NCBI GenBank assembly: GCA_017502065.1
Contig: JAFVVU010000167.1
Location: 1-7,524, forward strand
Length of the DNA stretch: 7,524 bases
Reading direction: 5' to 3'
Source of the DNA: Clostridia bacterium
GTDB lineage: Bacteria > Bacillota > Clostridia > RUG12999
In this document: one piece after another, positions 1-5,288 of the stretch
Layout: each line of letters begins with the position of its first letter
Numbering within the stretch: position 1 is the first letter of the stretch
Notes under the pieces: model-generated
Told to the model about the DNA's origin: nothing
The model's input: only the letters and a program-made list of their open reading frames with translations
Databases searched by the model: none
Program-made: the position numbers and the translations under genes

Positions 1-165
1 CGAAATCGGATTTTTTTCCGGCTCAGCCGGCACATCCGTCACCTGCGGCGACGGAGAAATTACAGGTTCGCTCTGTGGTGCTCCCGGTTTTACAAGAAGC
101 ACCACAGTAACAATAACCGCAATAATTATAACAAAAAACAGCAATCTTTTAAAATTAGTTTTCAT
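1..165 (-). CDS. Small membrane-anchored proline-rich protein, 3' part outside window
   Basis: Reading the minus strand from the ATG at 165-163 gives 55 codons open to the window edge, so only the N-terminus is seen. It has a short basic start (MKTNFKR), a hydrophobic segment at about residues 8-25 and then a Pro/Ser/Glu-rich stretch (about residues 27-53). This is the pattern of a single-pass protein with its body outside the cell, or of an uncleaved signal anchor. There is no lipobox cysteine after the hydrophobic segment. The start lies inside the end of the upstream vWA/lectin gene: the two overlap by 11 bp in different frames, and there is only a weak upstream GGGA, so translational coupling is likely. 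The frame is short and I recognise no family. The overlap, anchor and linker make a real gene likely. What domain follows the linker cannot be seen. Confidence 0.68.
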   Translation of the reverse strand, partial: MKTNFKRLLFFVIIIAVIVTVVLLVKPGAPQSEPVISPSPQVTDVPAEPEKNPIS

Positions 166-2131
166 ACTCAATTACATATCCCATTTTACCTTCATATGTG
201 GCTCTGAACGGACTGTTGATAAGGTCGTTTCTCTGGTCGTTCCATGACCATCTATTGTCGATTTTCCACAGCATAAGGTAGAATTCTTCCGCATTATCAC
301 TGTCAAATCTTGACGGTTCGCCTGCATTATACCAGTTCTGATATTCAAACGGTTCACCCATTACCCAGTGACCAACGGCTTTATTATTTGCATCATTTGT
401 GGTGTATCCGCCAATCCAAAGACGTTCAACTCCGGATTGTTCTGCAACAGCTATAATCTGGTCTTCTTCCGCCTTACTTGCAATTGTAGCAAGGTGTCCG
501 CCTTTTTCAATGCAGATTCTGTTTGCATCTTCCCATGTGATATCAGCTTTTATTACTTCATATCTTGAAGCGTGCTGCTGCTGAATAACAGGAGTTACCG
601 GTTTGTATGATCTGTCACATGTACCTTTATATCCATTGCCGCTTACCATAGCAATAATTCTTCTTTCGCTGTCCTGCGGGATGGATGCATCACTTATATA
701 TTTAACCTGATACAGGTTCTTCTGGTCTTTATATATTTCATCATATATTCTGCTCATTGAAGAAATGTCATCAATATGATGATATGTTCCGCCTGTTTCG
801 TTTGCAATACGGCGGAGTCTGCTTTCCTGAAGCTGTCTTCCTACACCTATTGTATATACAGGAACGCTTTTTTCTTTTGCAAGTCTTATAACATCGTCCA
901 CACTGCTGCGGCTTTTGGTGTCATCGCCATCTGTGAATACAATAACGCATCTTGCGCCGTTCTGTACGCTTGCATTCTGAATTGATCTTATAATAGCATC
1001 ATAGCAGGCAGTAAGACCGTACGGATGCATACTGTTAACCCCGTTAATAAGGTTATCCTTATTATTTGTAAACATACACATCTGCATTACGTTTGTATCA
1101 AAAGAAACGATTTCAGCTTTATCGCCTGATGCAAACTGAAGTTTTGACAAAAATGTGTTGGTTGCATTTTTAATTTTTCTCATATCCTCATCGTTAAGAC
1201 TGCTGCTTCTGTCAAGTGCAAGGCTCACGTTGAGAGCTGCATTTCCGTCTGCCTTTGCAGCATAAATAACATCACGTTCAAGATAATCGTTTATGTTAAG
1301 ATATTCTCTTACAATAAAGGATTTTGCAGTTAAGTTTTCAATAGGATTGCCATATTCATCTGTTGCACGAAGGAAAAGTGATATTTCCGGATAAGCTTCA
1401 ACGTTTGATGTTACAAAAGTAAGATTTGCAGAGGTTATTTCTTTTGCATCAAATTCAAAAGGAATTCCGAAATCAAGGTTTTTATATTTTTTAAATACCA
1501 TTTTATTTTCAACATCATCTTCGTATCCGTCATATGTTGCCGAATATGTAAGTTTATATGTTTTGCCGTTCTTTTCAAGCGACGCAATCATTGCTTCTTC
1601 AGAATACTCGTCTGTCACTGCAAAATCATTCTTGCTGTATTCAACATTACCATCCACTTCGAATTCAACCGTTACATTGGGGTAATCATCTGAATTTGTG
1701 CTTACGATACTCGGTTTTGCTGCAACAATTTCTTTGATTTCCGCAAAGATTTCTGTATACTGTGAGTCTTTTTCAAGCTTCATTTTGTTTATTTTCTTTG
1801 CCGCTTTTTCATAATCCACATTATCATCTTCAAGGATTTCAACAACATCTTCAATTATACCCTTTGCTTTTTTATCGGGAACAGTTTTCGGACCGCTCAA
1901 AACAAAGAATAAAACCACCGCAAGAATTACTGCACCAATTGTCGAAAGTGCCGCAATAAGTGATATGTTAGGTTTTTTCTTTATTACAGGAATTTCCGGT
2001 GCCGGAACCTCAGGTGCAGTTTCTACTGCCGGTTCTGCCACAGGAGCAGGTTCCTGCTCTATTTTAGCCCCACAATTTTCACAAAACTTTCCTTCTTCCG
2101 GAAGGTCATGTCCGCAGTTTGTACATTTCAT
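155..2131 (-). CDS. Membrane-anchored zinc-ribbon / vWA / C-type-lectin-like surface protein
   Basis: This is a 658-residue protein. Domains in order: a zinc ribbon at 1-24 (C3, C6, C17, C20); a Pro/Glu/Ala-rich linker at 25-50; one membrane segment at about 56-80; a charged helical stretch at about 82-138; two related beta-rich modules (about 139-215 and 236-280); a vWA domain at about 300-470; and a C-type-lectin-like domain at about 522-658. The vWA metal site looks intact: DRSSS at 307-311, T374 in GLTACYD, and D401 in FTDGDD. The lectin-like part shows WIGG (572-575), NW (599-600), GEPS (604-607) and WND (630-632). With the ribbon inside the cell, the vWA and lectin domains would be outside, suggesting binding of a protein or glycan ligand. 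The start at 2131 is chosen because it makes the CxxC ribbon N-terminal and has AAGGGGG nine bases upstream. An upstream in-frame ATG at 2209 falls within the promoter. The domain calls are strong; the ligand is unknown. Confidence 0.88.
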   Translation of the reverse strand: MKCTNCGHDLPEEGKFCENCGAKIEQEPAPVAEPAVETAPEVPAPEIPVIKKKPNISLIAALSTIGAVILAVVLFFVLSGPKTVPDKKAKGIIEDVVEILEDDNVDYEKAAKKINKMKLEKDSQYTEIFAEIKEIVAAKPSIVSTNSDDYPNVTVEFEVDGNVEYSKNDFAVTDEYSEEAMIASLEKNGKTYKLTYSATYDGYEDDVENKMVFKKYKNLDFGIPFEFDAKEITSANLTFVTSNVEAYPEISLFLRATDEYGNPIENLTAKSFIVREYLNINDYLERDVIYAAKADGNAALNVSLALDRSSSLNDEDMRKIKNATNTFLSKLQFASGDKAEIVSFDTNVMQMCMFTNNKDNLINGVNSMHPYGLTACYDAIIRSIQNASVQNGARCVIVFTDGDDTKSRSSVDDVIRLAKEKSVPVYTIGVGRQLQESRLRRIANETGGTYHHIDDISSMSRIYDEIYKDQKNLYQVKYISDASIPQDSERRIIAMVSGNGYKGTCDRSYKPVTPVIQQQHASRYEVIKADITWEDANRICIEKGGHLATIASKAEEDQIIAVAEQSGVERLWIGGYTTNDANNKAVGHWVMGEPFEYQNWYNAGEPSRFDSDNAEEFYLMLWKIDNRWSWNDQRNDLINSPFRATYEGKMGYVIEYEN

Positions 2132-2140
2132 TTTAAAAAT

Positions 2141-2147
2141 CCCCCTT
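2141..2147 (-). promoter_or_regulatory. Ribosome binding site that fixes the start of the vWA/lectin gene
   Basis: AAGGGGG on the minus strand, nine bases upstream of the ATG at 2131-2129. It supports this start over the upstream in-frame ATG at 2209-2207, which lies in the -35 box. Confidence 0.8.
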
Positions 2148-2150
2148 AAT

Positions 2151-2168
2151 TTGCTTAACAGCAAGCAA
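2151..2168 (-). other. Small hairpin in the 5' leader of the vWA/lectin gene
   Basis: An inverted repeat: TTGCTT (2168-2163 on the minus strand) and AAGCAA (2156-2151), six pairs around a six-base loop. It lies between the predicted transcription start (about 2174) and the ribosome binding site. It could stabilise the mRNA end or be a protein-binding operator. It is short and AT-rich, so it may also be chance. Confidence 0.3.
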
Positions 2169-2180
2169 TTTAACTTAAAT

Positions 2181-2209
2181 ATTATACCATAATACCGCAT
2201 TAAAATCAA
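2181..2209 (-). promoter_or_regulatory. Sigma-A type promoter for the minus-strand surface-protein unit
   Basis: On the minus strand, TTGATT (2209-2204), a 17-base spacer and TATAAT (2186-2181). Transcription should start near 2174, leaving a leader of about 43 bases. It overlaps the upstream in-frame ATG, so that start is not likely to be used. Confidence 0.8.
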
Positions 2210-2226
2210 GTTTTATGTTTATATGC

Positions 2227-2255
2227 TTGAATTTATTTTCAGGGTGTGGTACAAT
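2227..2255 (+). promoter_or_regulatory. Sigma-A type promoter for the DUF4364-like/YgjV-like operon
   Basis: TTGAAT (2227-2232), a 17-base spacer and TACAAT (2250-2255). The predicted start near 2262 leaves only about 15 bases before the ATG at 2277, just enough for the GGAGG at 2265-2269. Its -35 box is 17 bp from the -35 box of the divergent minus-strand promoter. Confidence 0.7.
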
Positions 2256-2264
2256 ATTATTGAT

Positions 2265-2269
2265 GGAGG
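2265..2269 (+). promoter_or_regulatory. Ribosome binding site that fixes the start of the DUF4364-like gene
   Basis: GGAGG seven bases upstream of the ATG at 2277. The in-frame ATG at 2223 lies upstream of this site and of the promoter, so the shorter protein is preferred. Confidence 0.8.
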
Positions 2270-2276
2270 TGGCATT

Positions 2277-2819
2277 ATGCGAGCTGCTTTAAACAAAGAC
2301 TTCAATATAAAAATCGCTTTATTATATATAATTGACAAGTTCGGCGGCAGGGCTTCCGATGTGCAAATTACGGAGGTTTTCTCCTCTGTTTGCGGCACAA
2401 ACTATTTTTCAATGAAGCAGTGTGAATATGAGCTTGAAAAAGAGCATTTTATTCATAGCTACTACCATGAAAATGAGCTTTATTACATGATTTCTGAACG
2501 TGGAAGCGAAGCCCTTTCTTTTATGTCCGAAAGACTTATTCATTCTCTTCGCACGGAAATTACTGAATATGTTAAAAACTTTTCCGCATCTTCCGGCAAA
2601 TCAAAAGAATTTATAAGCGAAGCCGTTCCGGTTTCCGACCTTGAATATAACGTACACATCAAGTATGACGAGTTCAATATGCCGGCACTTGAGCTTTCGT
2701 TCCGCGCAGGCGGAAGAAAAGAAGCGCAAGCTCTTGCAAAGCTTCTTGAAAAGCATAAGGAAAAGATTTATAAAGACCTTTACAGCTATATCATCAATCT
2801 TACCAATGAAGAGGAGTAA
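2277..2819 (+). CDS. DUF4364 family protein, putative winged-helix regulator
   Basis: A protein of 180 residues, close to the usual length of the DUF4364 family as I know it from Clostridia. The N-terminal part (about 1-85) has a winged-helix pattern: a helix with KIALLYIIDKFGG, a second element with SDVQITEVF, a helix around SMKQCEYELEKEHFI, and a wing-like YYHENELYYMISERGSEAL. The C-terminal half (about 110-180) is a small alpha/beta region ending in an acidic NEEE tail. No membrane segment or enzymatic motif is seen. A DNA-binding role is inferred from the fold pattern; no target is known. The gene leads a two-gene operon with the YgjV-like gene seven bases downstream, whose ribosome binding site lies inside its last codons. 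It is transcribed divergently from the surface-protein unit, so it could control that unit, but nothing in the sequence proves this. The family name rests on overall resemblance. Confidence 0.78.
   Translation: MRAALNKDFNIKIALLYIIDKFGGRASDVQITEVFSSVCGTNYFSMKQCEYELEKEHFIHSYYHENELYYMISERGSEALSFMSERLIHSLRTEITEYVKNFSASSGKSKEFISEAVPVSDLEYNVHIKYDEFNMPALELSFRAGGRKEAQALAKLLEKHKEKIYKDLYSYIINLTNEEE
2811..2816 (+). promoter_or_regulatory. Ribosome binding site embedded in the DUF4364-like gene, deciding a TTG start
   Basis: GAGGAG encodes the last two glutamates of the DUF4364-like protein and sits nine bases before the TTG at 2826. The nearer ATG at 2819 is only two bases away and opens a 27-codon frame, so the TTG is preferred. 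Confidence 0.7.
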
Positions 2820-2825
2820 TGGACT

Positions 2826-3326
2826 TTGTACATATTTGCACAGATTTTAGGAATTGCGGCACTTTGCTGCGCCGTATGCTCATTCCAGCAGAACAACCAT
2901 AAAAAAATACTGTTTTTCCAGATTTTATCAGGAACACTTTTTACAATTCATTTTACTTTAATTGGCGCTACTCTCGGCGGCGTGCTGAACTTTTTCGGTA
3001 TGCTCCGCAGTATTGTGTTTTACAATAAAGATAAAAAATGGGCACAGGGCGCAATTTGGCTCTATATTTTCAGCGGCATATTTATTATAACAGGCATCTT
3101 TTTCTGGGAAGGTCCCATCAGTCTGTTTCCCATGGTATCAATGGTTATTTCAACCGTTTGCTTCTGGGTTACAAATCCGAAAAAAGTACGTCTTCTTATG
3201 CTTCCGGCATCGCCGCTGTGGATGGTGTATAACCTTATAAATAAATCTATCGGAGGATTCTTAACAGAAACATTCGTACTTTGCTCCGTTATCATAGGAA
3301 TGATAAGATTTGACAGAAAAGCTTGA
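2826..3326 (+). CDS. YgjV-like (Imp-YgjV family) inner membrane protein
   Basis: A very hydrophobic protein of 166 residues with six or seven predicted membrane segments, at about 2-19, 28-46, 49-65, 75-92, 98-115, 122-138 and 144-162. The pattern QNNHKKILFFQILSG near residues 22-36, followed by GGVLNFFGMLRSIVFY (51-66) and LWMVYNLINKSIGG (131-144), fits the Imp-YgjV family, whose E. coli member is about 180 residues long. The function of that family is not established; a transport role would be a guess. The start is a TTG, the first possible start after the upstream stop in the same frame, placed nine bases from GAGGAG. It is the second gene of the operon with the DUF4364-like gene. Its TGA stop overlaps the -35 box of the next promoter, and no terminator follows it directly. 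Confidence 0.8.
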   Translation: MYIFAQILGIAALCCAVCSFQQNNHKKILFFQILSGTLFTIHFTLIGATLGGVLNFFGMLRSIVFYNKDKKWAQGAIWLYIFSGIFIITGIFFWEGPISLFPMVSMVISTVCFWVTNPKKVRLLMLPASPLWMVYNLINKSIGGFLTETFVLCSVIIGMIRFDRKA

Positions 3327-3351
3327 CAAAGCCCGATATATGTTGTATAAT
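3323..3351 (+). promoter_or_regulatory. Perfect-consensus promoter of the riboswitch-symporter transcript
   Basis: TTGACA (3323-3328), a 17-base spacer and TATAAT (3346-3351): both boxes and the spacing match the sigma-A consensus exactly. The start is expected near 3357-3358. The -35 box overlaps the TGA stop of the YgjV-like gene. So strong a promoter fits a transcript controlled afterwards by termination in the leader. Confidence 0.88.
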
Positions 3352-3375
3352 ATCAAAGGTTAAAATTTAATAAAT

Positions 3376-3549
3376 AGCTATATGAAGCTTGCAGGGGAAG
3401 CAAGTTGCTGCCGAAGGAGTAAAACTCTCAGGCGCCTCACAAAAGAGGCAGGGACTGCATGCGGATAGCTCTCCGGAGAACCCTGAATAAGTCAGGTGCC
3501 GAAGGTGCAAGGCAAAATATGCCAAATCTCTCAGGCAAAAGGACGGAAG
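3376..3549 (+). promoter_or_regulatory. Tandem glycine riboswitch upstream of the sodium:amino-acid symporter
   Basis: Two glycine aptamers lie in a row. Aptamer 1 (about 3390-3459) has closing helix TGCAG/CTGCA (3390-3394 with 3455-3459), the core GCCGAAGGAGTAA (3409-3421) and ACTCTCAGGC (3424-3433). An extra hairpin GCCTC/GAGGC (3434-3449) replaces the A-rich joint before AGGGAC. Aptamer 2 (about 3472-3549) has GGAGA (3475-3479), GTGCCGAAGGTGCAA (3496-3510), hairpin GGC/GCC (3511-3523), ATCTCTCAGGCAAAAGGAC (3526-3544) and a closing helix TCCG/CGGA (3472-3475 with 3544-3547). Leader AGCTAT (3376-3381) pairs with linker ATAGCT (3465-3470), the known leader-linker helix next to a kink-turn. 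Glycine switches control cleavage genes (usually ON) or sodium:alanine symporters (OFF in Streptococcus pyogenes). The downstream symporter and terminator suggest OFF here. Confidence 0.95.
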
Positions 3550-3601
3550 TAAAAACCCTTTAATGGGGTTTTGTTTGTTTGTCTTTTAAGAGTTGGTATG
3601 T
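3517..3601 (+). promoter_or_regulatory. Candidate antiterminator pairing between aptamer 2 and the terminator arm
   Basis: Bases 3517-3525 (ATATGCCAA) can pair with 3593-3601, and 3528-3531 (CTCT) with 3589-3592 (AGAG), leaving 3526-3527 as a two-base bulge: 13 pairs, two of them G-U. This uses the core of aptamer 2 and the 5' arm of the terminator at once, so glycine binding and antitermination would exclude each other. The pairing is read directly from the sequence; its regulatory role is inference. Confidence 0.5.
3552..3587 (+). terminator. Weak hairpin after the riboswitch, possible first terminator
   Basis: AAAACCC (3552-3558) pairs with GGGTTTT (3566-3572), plus a T-G pair, around a five-base loop. 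The following tract (3573-3587) is T-rich but broken by several G's and a C, so termination would be weak. It may instead be structural, as it fits inside the loop closed by the candidate antiterminator. Confidence 0.4.
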
Positions 3602-3620
3602 GCCAACTCTTTTTATTTTT
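3588..3620 (+). terminator. Intrinsic terminator of the glycine riboswitch expression platform
   Basis: AAGAGTTGG (3588-3596) pairs perfectly with CCAACTCTT (3603-3611), nine pairs extended by a T-G pair around a four-base loop. A T-rich tract runs through 3610-3620. It ends about 30 bases before the symporter start and is the likely site of glycine-dependent attenuation. It would also stop transcripts entering from the upstream operon. Confidence 0.85.
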
Positions 3621-3650
3621 TGAATATAATTTAGTAAAGGGGATAAAATC

Positions 3651-5189
3651 ATGACATTCTTACAGTCAATCGAGCACTACAACGGTATTATAAATACCTT
3701 TGTATGGACAACTCTCGGTCTTGTGCTCTTACTTGCAACGGGTATACTTACAACCGTTCTCACAAAGTTTTTCCAGGTTTCCCACATTGGTATGTGGTGG
3801 AAAAACACAATCGGAAGCTTATTTAAAAAAGACGTAATCGGTCATTCAAAAGACAAAAAGTCCATTTCACCGTTTCAGGCTCTTTGTACCGCACTTGCAG
3901 CAACAATTGGTGTTGGTAACATTGCCGGTGTTGCATCTGCAATTGCAATTGGCGGACCGGGTGCAGTTTTCTGGATGTGGGTTGCGGCATTTTTCGGTAT
4001 GATGACTAACTACTCCGAAAATGTTCTCGGTATATATTACAGAAGAAGGAATGCTGAAGGCGAATGGTCAGGCGGTGCAATGTACTATCTCCGCGATGGC
4101 CTTGGAAAACTAAAAGGTTGCAAATGGGTTGGTAAAACTCTTGCTGTTCTTTTCTCAATTTTCACACTCCTTGCATCCTTCGGTATCGGCGCAATGGGTC
4201 AGGTAAACAAAATCGTTTTAAATCTTGAATCCGCATTCCGTATTGACGCACTTGCAAGCATTCAGGTTTTCGACGGCGTATCACTTTATGCTGTTATCCT
4301 TGGTTTAGTTCTTGTTGTCATTGCCGGTCTTATTGTCCTCGGTGGTCTTAAAAGAATTGCAAACTTTGCCGAAAAAGTTGTACCCTTCATGGTTGTACTC
4401 TTTATCCTTGGAAGTGTAACAATTGTTGCGGTAAACTACGCAAACATTCTTCCTGCATTCAAAGCAATTTTTGCAACAGCATTCAAGCCTGTGGCAGTTG
4501 CCGGCGGTGTAACCGGTGCACTTATCAAAACTGTTATGGTACAGGGTTTCAAACGTGGTGTGTTCTCAAACGAAGCAGGTCTTGGTTCATCTGTTATGGT
4601 ACACTCCAACTCCAATGTAAAAGAACCTGTTAAACAGGGTATGTGGGGTATTTTTGAAGTGTTTGCAGACACAATTGTTGTATGTACACTTACCGCTCTT
4701 GTTGTTCTTACATCAGGGGTATATCCTAACCTTTATGCTCCGGTAGGCTCTGTCATTGACAGTCCGACAATGGTTGCAGATGCATTTAATACCGTGTTTG
4801 GTTTCTGGAACATCGGCGGAAAATTTATTGCAATTGCAATATTCCTGTTTGCATTCACAACAGTTCTCGGTTGGGACCACTACGGCAGCAAGGCATGGGA
4901 ATACCTTTTCGGCACAAAAACAGTAAAATTATATAAGGTTATTCACCTTGTAACAATTATGCTCGGCGCACTTCTTACATCTTCACTTGCATGGGATATT
5001 TCAGACACATTCAACGGTCTTATGATGATACCCAACTTAATTGGTGTTATTGTTCTTTCTCCGCTGGTAATGAAGATCACAAGCAACTACATAAAGAGAA
5101 AGAAAAAAGGCGAAAATGTAAAACCAATGCTTTCAGCATTTGAAGACATTCAGGACGCTCACGAAAAAGAGATTTCTGAAGAAGAATAA
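3651..5189 (+). CDS. Sodium:alanine/glycine symporter, AgcS family
   Basis: A protein of 512 residues, a normal length for the amino acid-cation symporter family (LeuT-like fold), which imports alanine or glycine with sodium across the cytoplasmic membrane. The family signature GGPGAVFWMWVAAFFG is at 101-116, preceded by ATIGVGNIAGVASAIAI (84-100), a conserved glycine-rich substrate and sodium region. A second conserved block, GFKRGVFSNEAGLGS, is at 299-313. About ten or eleven hydrophobic segments run from residue 17 to 478, followed by a basic then acidic cytoplasmic tail ending SEEE. AAAGGGG lies eight bases before the ATG. The gene is alone on its transcript, between the riboswitch leader and a strong terminator. 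The glycine riboswitch makes glycine, probably with alanine, the likely substrate and implies repression when glycine is plentiful. Exact specificity cannot be read from the sequence. Confidence 0.95.
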   Translation: MTFLQSIEHYNGIINTFVWTTLGLVLLLATGILTTVLTKFFQVSHIGMWWKNTIGSLFKKDVIGHSKDKKSISPFQALCTALAATIGVGNIAGVASAIAIGGPGAVFWMWVAAFFGMMTNYSENVLGIYYRRRNAEGEWSGGAMYYLRDGLGKLKGCKWVGKTLAVLFSIFTLLASFGIGAMGQVNKIVLNLESAFRIDALASIQVFDGVSLYAVILGLVLVVIAGLIVLGGLKRIANFAEKVVPFMVVLFILGSVTIVAVNYANILPAFKAIFATAFKPVAVAGGVTGALIKTVMVQGFKRGVFSNEAGLGSSVMVHSNSNVKEPVKQGMWGIFEVFADTIVVCTLTALVVLTSGVYPNLYAPVGSVIDSPTMVADAFNTVFGFWNIGGKFIAIAIFLFAFTTVLGWDHYGSKAWEYLFGTKTVKLYKVIHLVTIMLGALLTSSLAWDISDTFNGLMMIPNLIGVIVLSPLVMKITSNYIKRKKKGENVKPMLSAFEDIQDAHEKEISEEE

Positions 5190-5195
5190 AAACAT

Positions 5196-5223
5196 AAAAC
5201 CCTGCCGGCCGGCAGGGTTTTTT
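5196..5223 (+). terminator. Strong intrinsic terminator after the symporter gene
   Basis: AAAACCCTGCC (5196-5206) and GGCAGGGTTTT (5211-5221) form eleven pairs around a GGCC loop; the whole element is a perfect palindrome, followed by further T's. It lies seven bases after the symporter stop and just before the next promoter. Confidence 0.93.
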
Positions 5224-5224
5224 A

Positions 5225-5253
5225 TTGACAAAATCCGCCATATATGATACAAT
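5225..5253 (+). promoter_or_regulatory. Sigma-A type promoter for azlCD
   Basis: TTGACA (5225-5230), a 17-base spacer and TACAAT (5248-5253). It starts right after the terminator tract. Transcription should begin near 5260, giving a leader of about 29 bases. It overlaps the in-frame ATG at 5244, which is therefore not the start of azlC. Confidence 0.85.
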
Positions 5254-5279
5254 CTTTGCTTGGAAATATAATTATTTTC

Positions 5280-5284
5280 GGAGG
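5280..5284 (+). promoter_or_regulatory. Ribosome binding site that fixes the start of azlC
   Basis: GGAGG within CGGAGGAAAA, four bases before the ATG at 5289. The spacing is slightly short, but no other start in this frame has such a site downstream of the promoter. Confidence 0.75.
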
Positions 5285-5288
5285 AAAA

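Noticed and set aside
1965..2192. Plus-strand 75-codon frame opposite the zinc-ribbon end of the surface protein
   Set aside because: It is the reverse complement of the Pro/Glu/Ala-rich linker and promoter region, with no translation signals.
2132..2209. Extending the vWA/lectin protein to an upstream in-frame ATG at 2209
   Set aside because: The extension covers the promoter and the expected transcription start, has no ribosome binding site, and would bury the zinc ribbon behind an unrelated 26-residue segment.
2223..2276. Longer DUF4364-like protein from the ATG at 2223
   Set aside because: The added codons lie over the promoter; GGAGG at 2265-2269 points to the ATG at 2277.
2819..2902. 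ATG overlapping the TAA of the DUF4364-like gene (TAATG) as a coupled start
   Set aside because: It opens only a 27-codon frame with no recognisable features and sits two bases from the ribosome binding site. The YgjV-like frame starts at the TTG at 2826.
3625..3630. TATAAT just upstream of the symporter as a promoter bypassing the riboswitch
   Set aside because: Seventeen bases upstream there is GCCAAC, which is no -35 box, and the start would fall on the ribosome binding site. AT-rich chance is likelier.
5244..5288. Longer AzlC from the ATG at 5244
   Set aside because: It overlaps the -10 box of the azlCD promoter and lacks a ribosome binding site; the protein from 5289 matches the family N-terminus.
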